Assembly: GCF_014884385.1 (NCBI RefSeq)
Contig: NZ_WKFH01000003.1
Location: 2,822,001 to 2,886,000, forward strand
Length of the DNA: 64,000 nucleotides
Direction: 5' to 3'
Source: Phycobacter azelaicus
GTDB lineage: Bacteria > Pseudomonadota > Alphaproteobacteria > Rhodobacterales > Rhodobacteraceae
The translations under genes and the position numbers were made by a program. The notes below the pieces were generated by a model, which searched no databases, was not told the origin of the DNA, and saw nothing but the letters and a program-made list of their open reading frames with translations. Every line of letters starts with the position of its first letter. The first letter of the stretch is position 1. Shown here piece after piece: positions 17,328-25,600 of this stretch.

Positions 17328-17539
17328 GCGAGTCAATGTCAGGCGTCGTGCTGCCGTTCAACCCAAGGGCTATCTTCGGCGATTTCTGTGGTACCTCCGC
17401 CTCAACGGGTGCGCGTGCCTGCGGCAAAATGTGCACAAGAGGCCAGGATGTCCATATGAAGGTGATGCAAATCAGACTCGGCAGGTGCTGGCTGTAATTT
17501 GAGCGGGGCAGGGCTTGGCAGTGCGCCGCCTTGAGGTTA

Positions 17540-17554
17540 GCTTGGCTGCCAAGC
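17540..17554. promoter_or_regulatory. Palindromic operator candidate upstream of dctP
   Basis: GCTTGGC-T-GCCAAGC is a perfect 15-base palindrome around a central T. An extra half site, GCTTGGC, occurs at 17513-17519, 27 bases upstream. It ends 57 bases before the dctP start, a normal place for a repressor or activator site. Confidence 0.55.
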
Positions 17555-17611
17555 GCCCCTCGGGCTGAGGCTCGAAGGTTATCAATGGGCGCAGAATGGG
17601 AGAGATACATC

Positions 17612-18628
17612 ATGAACAAACTTCTGACTGCCGCTGTGGCGGCTGCCGCTGGATTTGCAATCGTCGGAGAGGCTGCAGCCACCGAATGGAACGTGTCGGT
17701 CTGGGGCAAACGTCGCGCCTTTACCGAGCATGTTGAAAAGCTGGCCGAGCTGGTCAGCGAAAAGACCGGTGGCGCCTTCACCATGAACGTCAGCTACGGT
17801 GGGCTGTCCAAGCCGCGCGAGAACCTGGATGGTATCTCCATCGGCGCATTTGAGATGGCGCAGTTCTGCGCGGGCTACCACCGCGACAAGAACCCCTCCA
17901 TCACTGTTCTGGAGCTGCCGTTCCTTGGCGTTCAGAATCTGGAAGAGGAAGTCGCTGTCAGCCATGCTGTCTATGCGCACCCTTCCGCGGCCAAGGACCT
18001 GGCGCGCTGGAACGCCAAGCTGCTGATGACCTCGCCCATGCCGCAGTATAACCTGGTCGGCACCGGCGATCCGCGTGATCAGTTGGCAGAGTTCGACGGC
18101 ATGCGCGTTCGCGCAACCGGCGGTCTGGGCAAGGCCTTTGAGGCTGTCGGTGGGGTGCCGACCTCGGTGCCCGCAACCGAAGCCTACAACGCGATGGAGT
18201 CCGGCGTTGTTGACACCGTGGCCTTTGCTCAGCACGCACATCTCAGCTTTGGCACCATCAACAAGGCTGACTGGTGGACCGCGAACCTTAACCCCGGCAC
18301 CGTGAACTGCCCGGTCGTGGTCAACACCGACGCCTATGAGGCGCTGAGCGACTCTGAGCGTGAAGCGCTTGACAGCTCAGTCGATGAGGCCATCGCGCAT
18401 TACCTGGAAAACTATGGCAAGCTGCTGACCAAATGGGACAGCGTTCTGGCCGAAAAAGGCGTTGAAAAGGTGATGATCTCGGAAGAAGAACTGGCCGCAT
18501 TCCGCGCGAAAGCTGCCGATCCGATCCGTGAGCAGTGGATCAAGGATATGGAAGCTCAGGGCATTCCCGGTCAGGAACTCTATGACCTGGTGATGACCAC
18601 TCTGGAAAACACCCGCGCGGGCAACTAA
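17612..18628 (+). CDS. dctP: TRAP transporter substrate-binding protein
   Basis: Periplasmic DctP-type binding protein, 338 residues. A signal peptide (MNKLLTAAVAAAAGFAI, cleavage after about residue 24) precedes mature TEWNVSVWG. Family features include the conserved arginine in MRVRATGGLGKAFEAVGG, which in TRAP proteins contacts the substrate carboxylate, and the YNAMESGVVDTVAF segment. It delivers a solute, probably an organic acid, to DctQM. The ATG at 17612 has a GGGAGAG box; upstream in-frame starts would destroy the signal peptide. No catabolic gene accompanies the transporter, so the substrate is unknown. Confidence 0.92.
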   Translation: MNKLLTAAVAAAAGFAIVGEAAATEWNVSVWGKRRAFTEHVEKLAELVSEKTGGAFTMNVSYGGLSKPRENLDGISIGAFEMAQFCAGYHRDKNPSITVLELPFLGVQNLEEEVAVSHAVYAHPSAAKDLARWNAKLLMTSPMPQYNLVGTGDPRDQLAEFDGMRVRATGGLGKAFEAVGGVPTSVPATEAYNAMESGVVDTVAFAQHAHLSFGTINKADWWTANLNPGTVNCPVVVNTDAYEALSDSEREALDSSVDEAIAHYLENYGKLLTKWDSVLAEKGVEKVMISEEELAAFRAKAADPIREQWIKDMEAQGIPGQELYDLVMTTLENTRAGN

Positions 18629-18645
18629 GCGCGCGTCCGCATCAG

Positions 18646-18676
18646 CAGGCCGGGATCGCTCTCCCGGCCTGTTTTT
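18646..18676 (+). terminator. Terminator-like hairpin between dctP and dctQ
   Basis: CAGGCCGGGA (18646-18655) pairs perfectly with TCCCGGCCTG (18662-18671) and is followed by TTTTT. As an intra-operon element it would leave more binding-protein mRNA than permease mRNA. Confidence 0.85.
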
Positions 18677-18707
18677 GCATCTTTAGTATCAACAGAAAGG
18701 TGGGGCC

Positions 18708-19379
18708 ATGGCGGGAAGCGCCGCGGTAATCGTAGATGACAGCCTGGTCAGTCGTCTTGACCAGAAGCTGTTGCGTTTGGAACAGGTCCTGGCTCTGGTC
18801 AGCGGCCTTGCAGTTTTTTCCCTGATGGTGATGGCGGTGGTGTCTGTTGGGGGGCGCTCTGCCTTCAATGCGCCTCTGCCGGGCTACGTGGACTGGATCG
18901 AACAGGCTATGCCGCTGATTGCCTTCATGGGCATTGCCTATGTGCAGCGCGATGGCGGGCATATCCGCATGGATATCCTGATCGGCTCGTTGCGGGGGAG
19001 GGCGCTCTGGCTGTTCGAGCTTTTCTCCGTTGTGCTGATCCTCGCTCTGATGCTGCTTCTGGTTTGGGGCAGCTGGTCGCATTTCTCGCGGTCTTTCGAT
19101 TTCGCAGCCCCGCTGTGGAGCCGGGATAGCTCAATCGACATCGGCATCCCGCTTTGGCCGGCCAAATTGCTGGCGCCAATCGCCTTTTCCGTCTTGTGTC
19201 TGCGCCTTGTGCTACAGGTTTGGGCCTATGGTCGGGCCTTTGTGCTTGGCCTCGAAAACCCGGCCGCCGTACCGCTGATCCAGGATGCCGCGGCCCAGGC
19301 CGCCCATGAGGCGGAAGTTCTGAGCGGCCATGATGATGACACTGCCAGCGGCGCCTCGGGGCGCAACGCACAAGAATAG
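18708..19379 (+). CDS. dctQ: TRAP transporter small permease
   Basis: DctQ-type membrane protein, 223 residues, with four membrane helices (about 28-50, 62-80, 100-125 and 145-170 by hydrophobicity). The pattern GRSAFNAPLPGYVDWIEQAMP and YVQRDGGHIRMDILI is typical of the family. It forms the small membrane subunit with DctM. The C-terminus carries a charged, poorly conserved tail (SGHDDDTASGASGRN) of about 30 residues. An AGAAAGGTGG box precedes the ATG. It follows dctP by 79 bases, across a terminator-like hairpin. Confidence 0.9.
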   Translation: MAGSAAVIVDDSLVSRLDQKLLRLEQVLALVSGLAVFSLMVMAVVSVGGRSAFNAPLPGYVDWIEQAMPLIAFMGIAYVQRDGGHIRMDILIGSLRGRALWLFELFSVVLILALMLLLVWGSWSHFSRSFDFAAPLWSRDSSIDIGIPLWPAKLLAPIAFSVLCLRLVLQVWAYGRAFVLGLENPAAVPLIQDAAAQAAHEAEVLSGHDDDTASGASGRNAQE

Positions 19380-19390
19380 GACGCAAAACA

Positions 19391-20794
19391 ATGGAACCGA
19401 TTGAAATCGGCCTGTGGGTTACGGGCTTTCTTCTTGTTCTTGTGGTCACCGGCATGCGGGTTGCATTTGCGGCGGCGCTGGCAGGGCTGGTGGGGCTCGT
19501 GTGGATCTTCTGGGCCAAATTCGGCTATGATCCAGCCCGTTTTACCAAGGCGCTGACTATCGCGGTGAAAACGGCAGGGCAGGTACCTCATTCCAAGGTG
19601 TCGAGTCAGGCGCTGTCGTTGATTCCGACTTTCATCCTGATCGGCTATCTTGCCTATTATGCTGGGTTGACCAAGGCGCTGTTCGAGGCAGCCAAACGCT
19701 GGATCGCCTGGCTTCCCGGCGGCCTTGCGGTCTCGACCGTCTTTGCCACCGCAGGCTTTGCGGCCGTGTCCGGAGCGTCCGTGGCAACTTCGGCCGTCTT
19801 TGCGCGCATCGCCATCCCCGAGATGCTGTCCATCGGCTATAACAAGCAATTCGCGGCGGGCGTCGTTGCCGCGGGTGGCACGCTGGCCTCGCTCATCCCG
19901 CCTTCGGCCATCCTGGTGATCTATGCAATCATCGTGGAACAGGACGTGGGTAAGCTGCTGTTGGCCGGCTTTATCCCCGGTGCTTTTTCTGCGCTGATCT
20001 ATGGTGGATTAATCGTGGGGATCGCCGTTGTCTTCAAAACGGTAGGGCCCCCGGTCAAGGGGTTCACCTGGGGGCAGCGCTTTGCCTCGCTGCCCGGTGC
20101 GCTGCCGATCATTCTGGTGGTGCTGATCATTATCTGCTTTGTCTACAACCCCTTTGGTGAACAAGCCTGGGGCACCCCGACCGAAGGCGGCGCAATCGGT
20201 GCGTTCATCGTCTTCCTTTACGCCCTCAAGGGGGGGATGAAATGGACTGAGCTGAAATCGGCGCTGCTGGAGACGGCCAAACTGTCGGTGATGATTTTCT
20301 CGATCATCTGGGGCGTGCTGATCTACGTGCGCTTCCTTGGTTTTGCGGATCTGCCGGGCGCCTTCTCCGACTGGATCACCTCGCTTGAAATGTCGCCGAT
20401 GGTGATCCTGATCTGCATCCTTCTGGCCTATGCAGTGCTGGGCATGTTCATGGATGCAATCGGGATGCTGCTCTTGACGCTGCCGGTGGTTTACCCTGCG
20501 GTGATGGCGCTCAATGGTGGAGAGACAGTTTCGGCCGCAGACAGTGCTTTTGGGATGAATGGCACCATGTGCGCGATCTGGTTCGGGATCCTGGTGGTGA
20601 AGATGGCAGAGTTCTGTCTGATTACCCCCCCGATCGGGCTCAACTGTTTTGTCGTGGCCGGTGTGCGGGAGGATCTGACCGTGCAAGACGTGTTCAAAGG
20701 CGTAACGCCTTTCTTTATCGCGGATGCCGTGACGATTGCACTGCTCGTCGCGTTCCCGGGGATTGTGCTGTTCCTGCCGTCCCTTGCCGGGTAG
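19391..20794 (+). CDS. dctM: TRAP transporter large permease
   Basis: DctM-type permease, 467 residues, about 12 membrane helices, starting 11 bases after dctQ. Family segments are visible: VSSQALSLIPTFILIGYLA near the start, SGASVATSAVFARIAIPEM, GTLASLIPPSAILVIYAII, and the late GMFMDAIGMLLLTLPVVYP and ITPPIGLNCFVVAGV. It carries out Na+-driven transport with DctP and DctQ. A clear terminator follows. The substrate remains unassigned. Confidence 0.93.
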   Translation: MEPIEIGLWVTGFLLVLVVTGMRVAFAAALAGLVGLVWIFWAKFGYDPARFTKALTIAVKTAGQVPHSKVSSQALSLIPTFILIGYLAYYAGLTKALFEAAKRWIAWLPGGLAVSTVFATAGFAAVSGASVATSAVFARIAIPEMLSIGYNKQFAAGVVAAGGTLASLIPPSAILVIYAIIVEQDVGKLLLAGFIPGAFSALIYGGLIVGIAVVFKTVGPPVKGFTWGQRFASLPGALPIILVVLIIICFVYNPFGEQAWGTPTEGGAIGAFIVFLYALKGGMKWTELKSALLETAKLSVMIFSIIWGVLIYVRFLGFADLPGAFSDWITSLEMSPMVILICILLAYAVLGMFMDAIGMLLLTLPVVYPAVMALNGGETVSAADSAFGMNGTMCAIWFGILVVKMAEFCLITPPIGLNCFVVAGVREDLTVQDVFKGVTPFFIADAVTIALLVAFPGIVLFLPSLAG

Positions 20795-20816
20795 CGCGCA
20801 GACCAGACTGACAAAT

Positions 20817-20853
20817 GGGCCGTCCCTCCGGAAAGGTGGGGCGGCTCTTTTTT
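20817..20853 (+). terminator. Intrinsic terminator after dctM
   Basis: GGGCCGTCCC pairs with GGGGCGGCTC-side bases around a short loop (core arms GCCGTCCC and GGGGCGGC, one G-U pair), followed by TTTTTT. It ends the TRAP operon. Confidence 0.82.
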
Positions 20854-20921
20854 GTGCGGAGCCGGATAGGCTGCACGGTTTGGCATCCAAATGGCAACGT
20901 GATTCGCCACTTGGTACACGC

Positions 20922-20944
20922 ATTCTGATTTCAGAATATTGACA
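20922..20944 (+). promoter_or_regulatory. Inverted repeat overlapping a -35 candidate before the chemoreceptor
   Basis: ATTCTGA-TT-TCAGAAT (20922-20937) is a perfect 7-base inverted repeat. TTGACA (20939-20944) follows at once and could be a -35 box, but no good -10 box is visible 16-18 bases on. The element lies about 270 bases before the chemoreceptor start. Confidence 0.4.
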
Positions 20945-20969
20945 TATGAAAAATTTCGCATGTGTGTGT

Positions 20970-21011
20970 ACTGGACAGTAAGGTCCAGTCCTTCGTGGCG
21001 CAACCGAAGGA
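20970..21011 (+). other. Two tandem hairpins in the chemoreceptor leader
   Basis: ACTGGAC (20970-20976) pairs with GTCCAGT (20983-20989), and TCCTTCG (from 20989) pairs with CGAAGGA (to 21011), sharing one base. The stems abut and could stack. I do not recognise a known riboswitch class. The rest of the 417-base gap (20795-21211) shows no gene. Confidence 0.4.
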
Positions 21012-21211
21012 AAAGTAAGTAAACTTGCCAATTCCATTCCGTTTCAACGAAGCCTTGGAGCGTTTGAATGTTACGGCCTTCTTCTGAGATGAAGGTCGGA
21101 GAAACGCAATTGTCTAATTGTTAATGAATCTTGAGGCTAATACCGCAAATTCATCGTAAAAAAGTATCACGATGAGATGTTTTGGGTTTTTCGACATGAT
21201 GAGGACAATCG

Positions 21212-22705
21212 ATGGCGCGTGACACACAGGAGACTCTTTCAAAGTTTGCTTTGACCGGAGATGACTTGAAGAAGCTGAAACGAGCCGCCGAGCTTGTGAT
21301 GCCAATTCTGGATGATGCCCTCGCGCATTTTTATTCCTTTGCGGTGACCGATCCGGAAATTGCACAGTTCTTCCCCGACGAGGGTGTGATGGAGCATGCC
21401 CGCGGCGCGCAGAAGAAACACTGGCAGCGCCTGTTGTCGGGCAGTTTCGATGATGACTATCTGGCATCTGCTGAACGGGTCGGGAGCGTGCACTTCAAAA
21501 TCCAGCTGCCCTTTGCCATGTATCTGTCGGGGTATTCACGCGCCAGCGCCTACATCCAACAAAGGCTGTTGGAGCGCGCGGGCCCGCTTGTTGGAAAATA
21601 TGCCAAGCGCAGACAGGGCGAGATCCTCGGTGTGCTGACCCGAGCTTTTGCTTTTGATACATACCAGGTCATCGCCGCTTATTTTGCGGCTCAGAAAGCC
21701 GAGCAGGACACAGCTTTCAGGTATTTGTCTGACGGCATTAGCCGAATGTCCGCGCGGGATCTGTCCAGTCCCATTCCCGGACCAGAAGCAAGCGACTTTC
21801 CGGCCCGCTACGATGAGGTGCGCCAATCCTTCAACGGCCTAATGTCCTCCATGGGGGAGGTCATCATGACCATTCAGGATGCGACTGGTAATCTCAACCG
21901 GATCGCAAGCGAGGTAAACCAATCGGCCGAGGATCTGTCTCGTCGCACGGAAACGCAGGCTGCTACCCTCGAACAGACTGCAGCGGCCGTGGAAGAGATC
22001 AACCACAGTGTGCAGTCTTCGACCGAGTCGACGTCATCAACCGAGAAAGTGGTCCTGCAGACCCGTCAAAACGCCGCCAGAGGCAATGATGTCGCGGAGC
22101 AGGCAGTGACAAAGATGCGTGAGATTTCTGAATCTTCGGCCCAGATTTCCCAGATCATTGGTGTGATCGATGATATTGCCTTCCAGACAAACCTCCTGGC
22201 CCTGAATGCAGGCGTTGAAGCAGCCCGTGCGGGCGAGGCAGGGCGCGGCTTTGCGGTTGTGGCCTCCGAAGTGCGGGGCCTCGCGCAGCGCGCAGCAGAC
22301 TCGGCCAAGGAGATCAAGGCACTGGTGTCAACCAGCACTCAACATGTGGACAATGGTGTTGAGATGGTCGATCAAGCAGGCACTGCGCTGACCGATATCG
22401 TTAAGGACATCGAGAAAGTTTCGACTCTGACCGCCGACATCGTCAACTCCGCGCGCGAGCAGTCGACCGGCCTGTCGGAAATAGCCACTGGCGTTTCACA
22501 GCTGGATCAGGTGACACAGCAAAACGCTGCCATGGTTGAAGAGACAGCTGCTGCAATCATGTCGTTGCAGACAGATACGCAAGTGCTCTCGGAGCTGGTG
22601 GGAACCTTCAAGACCGCTGGTGCGGGTAACGTCCAGCGCTTGCCAAAGTTGGAGAATTCGCAAGGATCCTCTGTTCAGCCGGTGAAAGACGCTGTCGGCT
22701 TCTGA
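21212..22705 (+). CDS. Globin-coupled methyl-accepting chemotaxis receptor
   Basis: 497 residues, no membrane segment, so a cytoplasmic receptor. Residues about 10-165 are a globin-coupled-sensor (protoglobin-type) domain; VGSVHFKIQLPFAMYLSGY places the proximal haem histidine at H94. Residues about 200-485 form the MCP signalling coiled coil, with the hairpin IDDIAFQTNLLALNAGVEAARAGEAGRGFAVVASEVR present in full (seen as FQTNLLALN, EAARAGEAGRGF and VASEVRGLAQRA) and the CheA/CheW contact site at its tip. It resembles HemAT-type oxygen receptors and so probably controls aerotaxis. No che genes are adjacent. A long AT-rich leader precedes it, and no terminator was seen after it. Confidence 0.93.
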   Translation: MARDTQETLSKFALTGDDLKKLKRAAELVMPILDDALAHFYSFAVTDPEIAQFFPDEGVMEHARGAQKKHWQRLLSGSFDDDYLASAERVGSVHFKIQLPFAMYLSGYSRASAYIQQRLLERAGPLVGKYAKRRQGEILGVLTRAFAFDTYQVIAAYFAAQKAEQDTAFRYLSDGISRMSARDLSSPIPGPEASDFPARYDEVRQSFNGLMSSMGEVIMTIQDATGNLNRIASEVNQSAEDLSRRTETQAATLEQTAAAVEEINHSVQSSTESTSSTEKVVLQTRQNAARGNDVAEQAVTKMREISESSAQISQIIGVIDDIAFQTNLLALNAGVEAARAGEAGRGFAVVASEVRGLAQRAADSAKEIKALVSTSTQHVDNGVEMVDQAGTALTDIVKDIEKVSTLTADIVNSAREQSTGLSEIATGVSQLDQVTQQNAAMVEETAAAIMSLQTDTQVLSELVGTFKTAGAGNVQRLPKLENSQGSSVQPVKDAVGF

Positions 22706-23654
22706 TGACAATGGGATTTGACAATCGTCTATGATGTGTTCTGGCGATGTTGACAGGCTGGTGGCTGCGCCGGAACGTTGCTTTATGCTAGACGTTGAAA
22801 ACGCGGCATTCTGTTGCATCTAGGCGGGTGTCTAAGTGAACAACCGGCTCCGCAACCGGGTCAAGACCCCGCACGAGGCTTGGCTGTGGTCGGGAAATCT
22901 TGTCAATCGTCTGCAGAGTGCGAACTCGGCGTGATAGGGACTGTCGCGTGTGACCCGCAGTCTCACCGTCTTTGCTGCACAAACTCCTGTTCATGCAGCA
23001 AATACGTGCCTTCGGGAAAGTGCATCAGTTGAAGATGCTTTAGGAAGAGGGCAAGCCGCCGCGCCCTTGGTTGGTTGCGTTCTGCGGTGGTGCCAGTTCG
23101 GCGCTTGACGCCTCCCGCACCCAACAAGAGCTGGGGCGGAGGGGTAGCCGACATCCTTAGTGGGAAACTGTCCTAGGTGGCCGTACGCCTCTCTCTGGTT
23201 TCAAGCCACCTGGATGGGGCTGCGGAAAATGGCTGGGAGCCATCGGATACATCCCGTCAGGAATTTGACCGCGCGGCGCACATGATGGCAGCCCATGCGC
23301 CTTCGAAGGCGCGCTGTGTATATACGGATGCACCCGCAACGAAGGTGGAACGGTCTGCACATGGGGTTTTGAAAGCCATTCGACCTCGAACAGTTGAACC
23401 CAGCTGTGCTCATAAAGCGCCTAGCCTGCACGGTCTCGCACCCCGCTGCGACAGAACCGAAAAAAACTGGCATTGCCTGGCGCGTGCTCTGGGTTTGTCA
23501 GTATTGTCGGTTTTGTCTTTGAGGGTCGGTCAAAGATCGCCGACGGCCTTGGCAACCATGCTCCACCGGATTTTCCTGCGGGAGAACAATAGGGGGAACG
23601 TGAAACCCTCGCTCAAAGGTTTTCGCATAAATACATGTGCTTGGATGGGGGTGA
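22706..23654. other. 949-base region without recognisable gene
   Basis: I find no frame here with a recognisable product, a convincing start, or the codon usage of the neighbours. Frames of 60-190 codons exist on both strands but run through the tRNA or have no ribosome site. It lies on the 3' side of tRNA-Ser, a common integration side, and could be decayed mobile DNA. No copy of the tRNA 3' end was noticed in it. Confidence 0.55.
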
Positions 23655-23744
23655 TGGCGGAGAGACAGGGATTCGAACCCTGGAGACGGTTTCCCGCCTA
23701 CACACTTTCCAGGCGTGCGCCTTCGACCACTCGGCCACCTCTCC
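23655..23744 (-). tRNA. tRNA-Ser (anticodon GGA)
   Basis: A 90-base class II tRNA on the minus strand. The acceptor arm begins GGAGAGG; the D-loop region is GGCCGAGTGGTCGAAGGC; the anticodon loop is CTGGAAA, with GGA read from 23710 down to 23708; a long variable arm (GGCGGGAAACCGTC) and the T-arm GGGTTCGAATCCC follow. The 3' end CTCTCC-G-CCA shows an encoded CCA. It reads UCC and UCU serine codons. Confidence 0.97.
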
Positions 23745-23753
23745 GTGGGGCGG

Positions 23754-23783
23754 ATATGTGACGGATTGCAGGGCAAATTGCAA
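23754..23783 (-). promoter_or_regulatory. Probable tRNA-Ser promoter
   Basis: On the minus strand TTGCAA (23778-23783) and ACATAT (23754-23759) are separated by 18 bases, and the mature tRNA begins nine bases further on. The spacing fits a housekeeping sigma promoter. Confidence 0.5.
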
Positions 23784-23929
23784 GAGCCTATATGGCAAAA
23801 AAATCAAATGATTTTTGGTCTTGGCAGGTGCTGTCTGAGACACCGTTTACAAGGTTGCTCAACCCTGTCTCAGATTTGTGACCGACCGGCAAATACTCTG
23901 GATAAAGGCTTGGCTTTGGGCGCGTTGAG

Positions 23930-24099
23930 ACGCCCATCCAGCAGATGGCCACAGCCGAAAGGCCAGTTGGAGAAACGAACACCTTAGGCCAGTCGTCGTC
24001 CTGTGTCGCGATGTGTCTCCAGCCTTTGAGCTTCTCTAAGAAGGTCTCGCTTACGGCACGACGAACCCTGGAATAGCGCTGTCCTGAGAGGGGGCTTCT
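23930..24099 (-). pseudogene. Relic of an IS5-type transposase C-terminus
   Basis: Read on the minus strand from 24099, the frame gives RYSRVRRAVSETFLEKLKGW, then RHIATQDDDWPKVF, then a hydrophobic end, LSAVAICWM. This parallels the C-terminal signature of IS5-family transposases (RNxIE..F..LKDWRRVATRYDRCPKVFLSAI, from memory). The conserved RYDR is degraded to QDDD, and no upstream catalytic DDE part is readable. It is a short fossil, without function, and marks an old insertion near tRNA-Ser. Confidence 0.5.
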
Positions 24100-24226
24100 A
24101 CCCCTCTGTGGCCGCCGATTCTATGCGTTGCTCATGTATCGCTGTCTGCGGCCGATGATCAGGGAAATTGATTGGGAACAGCCGCGCCTGTTGGGCCATT
24201 CACCAGCCTTGACCGGTTTGGCATCC

Positions 24227-25600
24227 TCATAGATGGGAGGTCACGATCTGGCGCAGGGGAAGATTTGCACCCAGCCGGTTGCCGAGGAGGAAGAGGCCGC
24301 CGAATTTGCGTTGAAGATAGAGGGCATCCATCGGCACGGATGGCGGGTGATACCCGCCTTGGGCCAAGGCCAAGCCTTCGGAGTTCAGGGTCCTGAGCAG
24401 GGTCTGGTCGGTGAAGTCAAAGTGATCGGCTCTGAGAGCGTCGAAAATGCTCTGCATCAGCGCAAGCAAACGGGTATCGCCCCCGCGCTCCTCACCCCTC
24501 GGGTGGACTATGCCCAGGGCCACGGAAGCATCCAGAAGCCCGCCCGCATCTCCAGAGAACCCTGCTCGCAAAAGGCCGCCGTAAGCCTGCGTCACCCCTG
24601 GATCAAGATCACGCGCGGCACCAAAGTCGAGCAGAACGATCCGCTGTGTTTCCGCATCGTAAAGGTAGTTGGCAAAGTTGGGGTCGCTCTGCATCGCGCC
24701 AAAGGAAAAGACCTCGCGCAGTGTCAGATCGATCAGGTCCGTCATGACACGATTGCGGATGGCGGCGTCGGCCTCAGCCAGGGTTTCGATGGGTTTCCCA
24801 TCGACAAAGGACATGGCCAGAATCTGTGGCGTGCTGAGATCCGAATGGAAGCGCGGAATAATAAAGCTGTGCGCCCCTTCCAACCACTGAGAGAAGCGTT
24901 GCAGTTGCGCGCCCTCTCGGCCGTAATCCGTTTCCTCGTGCAACTGGCGGCGGGCCTCAGTGAGGTAAGGTGCAATGTCGAACCCCTTTGGCAGCAGGCC
25001 AGAAAGGCGCAGCAAGGCGCCGACATTTGTCACGTCGCTGTCGATACTCTTGGCGACACCGGGATATTGCACCTTGATCGCCAGATCCCGGCCATCCTTG
25101 GTCCAGGCCCGATGCACTTGGCCGATGCTCGCGGCCGCGATGGGGCGCACGTCGAACCGCTTGAAGTTCCGCCGCCAGCCGGGCCCCCAGCCTTGTTCCA
25201 GCACTTGGCCGAGCTGCGAGGGTGGCATGATGTTGGCCTGATCCCGCAATCGGGCGAGGATCTGTGCCAGCTCGGGGGGAAGGAATTCTCCGGCATCCAT
25301 GGACAATAGCTGACCGATTTTCATCGCCGCGCCACGCATCCGGGCCAGCTCGTCAGCCACGCGCCGAACGTTGCCTGGTGTGATCAGCAGGCTGCGCATA
25401 TCAGGCCGACTGCCGCGCGCCATGCCGCCGATGGCCTGAAGGGCTGCACCTCCAACAATCCCGGCCGTCATACTGCCGAGGCGCGCAAGGCGGTTGACCC
25501 GTCCGGCGGGTACCTCAATCGGCTGTGAAATTGTTAAATCGTCCTTCGTCATCGAAGCTCGCTTGATAGGAAGTCCATCCGGGCCTGTTCTGTCGCTCAT
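24227..25600 (-). CDS. ABC1 / UbiB-family atypical kinase
   Basis: 457 residues of the ABC1 (ADCK/UbiB) family. The family-specific KIGQ motif is at 94-97, AIKVQYPGV holds the ATP-site lysine, EETDYGREG holds the helix glutamate, DPNFANYLYD corresponds to the catalytic-loop region, and LLDFGAARDL holds the metal-binding aspartate. Family members support ubiquinone synthesis or other lipid-related processes and act as atypical ATPases. This copy lacks the C-terminal membrane helices of E. coli UbiB and is not in a ubi operon. Its start overlaps the stop of the photolyase-like gene by four bases, so the two are co-translated. Its substrate is unknown. Confidence 0.88.
   Translation of the reverse strand: MSDRTGPDGLPIKRASMTKDDLTISQPIEVPAGRVNRLARLGSMTAGIVGGAALQAIGGMARGSRPDMRSLLITPGNVRRVADELARMRGAAMKIGQLLSMDAGEFLPPELAQILARLRDQANIMPPSQLGQVLEQGWGPGWRRNFKRFDVRPIAAASIGQVHRAWTKDGRDLAIKVQYPGVAKSIDSDVTNVGALLRLSGLLPKGFDIAPYLTEARRQLHEETDYGREGAQLQRFSQWLEGAHSFIIPRFHSDLSTPQILAMSFVDGKPIETLAEADAAIRNRVMTDLIDLTLREVFSFGAMQSDPNFANYLYDAETQRIVLLDFGAARDLDPGVTQAYGGLLRAGFSGDAGGLLDASVALGIVHPRGEERGGDTRLLALMQSIFDALRADHFDFTDQTLLRTLNSEGLALAQGGYHPPSVPMDALYLQRKFGGLFLLGNRLGANLPLRQIVTSHL

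Larger units (their letters stand above)
17108..17611. other. 504-base divergent intergenic region, acs and dctP promoters
   Basis: No gene is supported. The region separates acs (minus) from dctP (plus) and holds the two inverted repeats listed separately. The part next to acs is AT-rich relative to its surroundings, as expected for a promoter. A frame continuous with dctP is open back to 17531 but lacks a ribosome site. Confidence 0.6.
23745..24226. other. 482-base gap holding tRNA promoter and transposase relic
   Basis: Apart from the promoter and the relic listed separately, it contains an AT-rich inverted repeat, AAAAATCA-AA-TGATTTTT (23799-23816), and a wider pair, CTGAGAC and GTCTCAG (about 23837-23874). 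These could be remnants of insertion-sequence ends. No intact gene is seen. Confidence 0.5.

Noticed and set aside
22706..23654. Possible attachment-site duplicate of the tRNA-Ser 3' end
   Set aside because: I looked for a copy of the T-arm/acceptor sequence in the flanking gene-poor DNA and did not see one.
23177..23761. 194-codon plus-strand frame running through the tRNA-Ser gene
   Set aside because: The frame uses antisense tRNA sequence as coding sequence and has no ribosome site or known domain.
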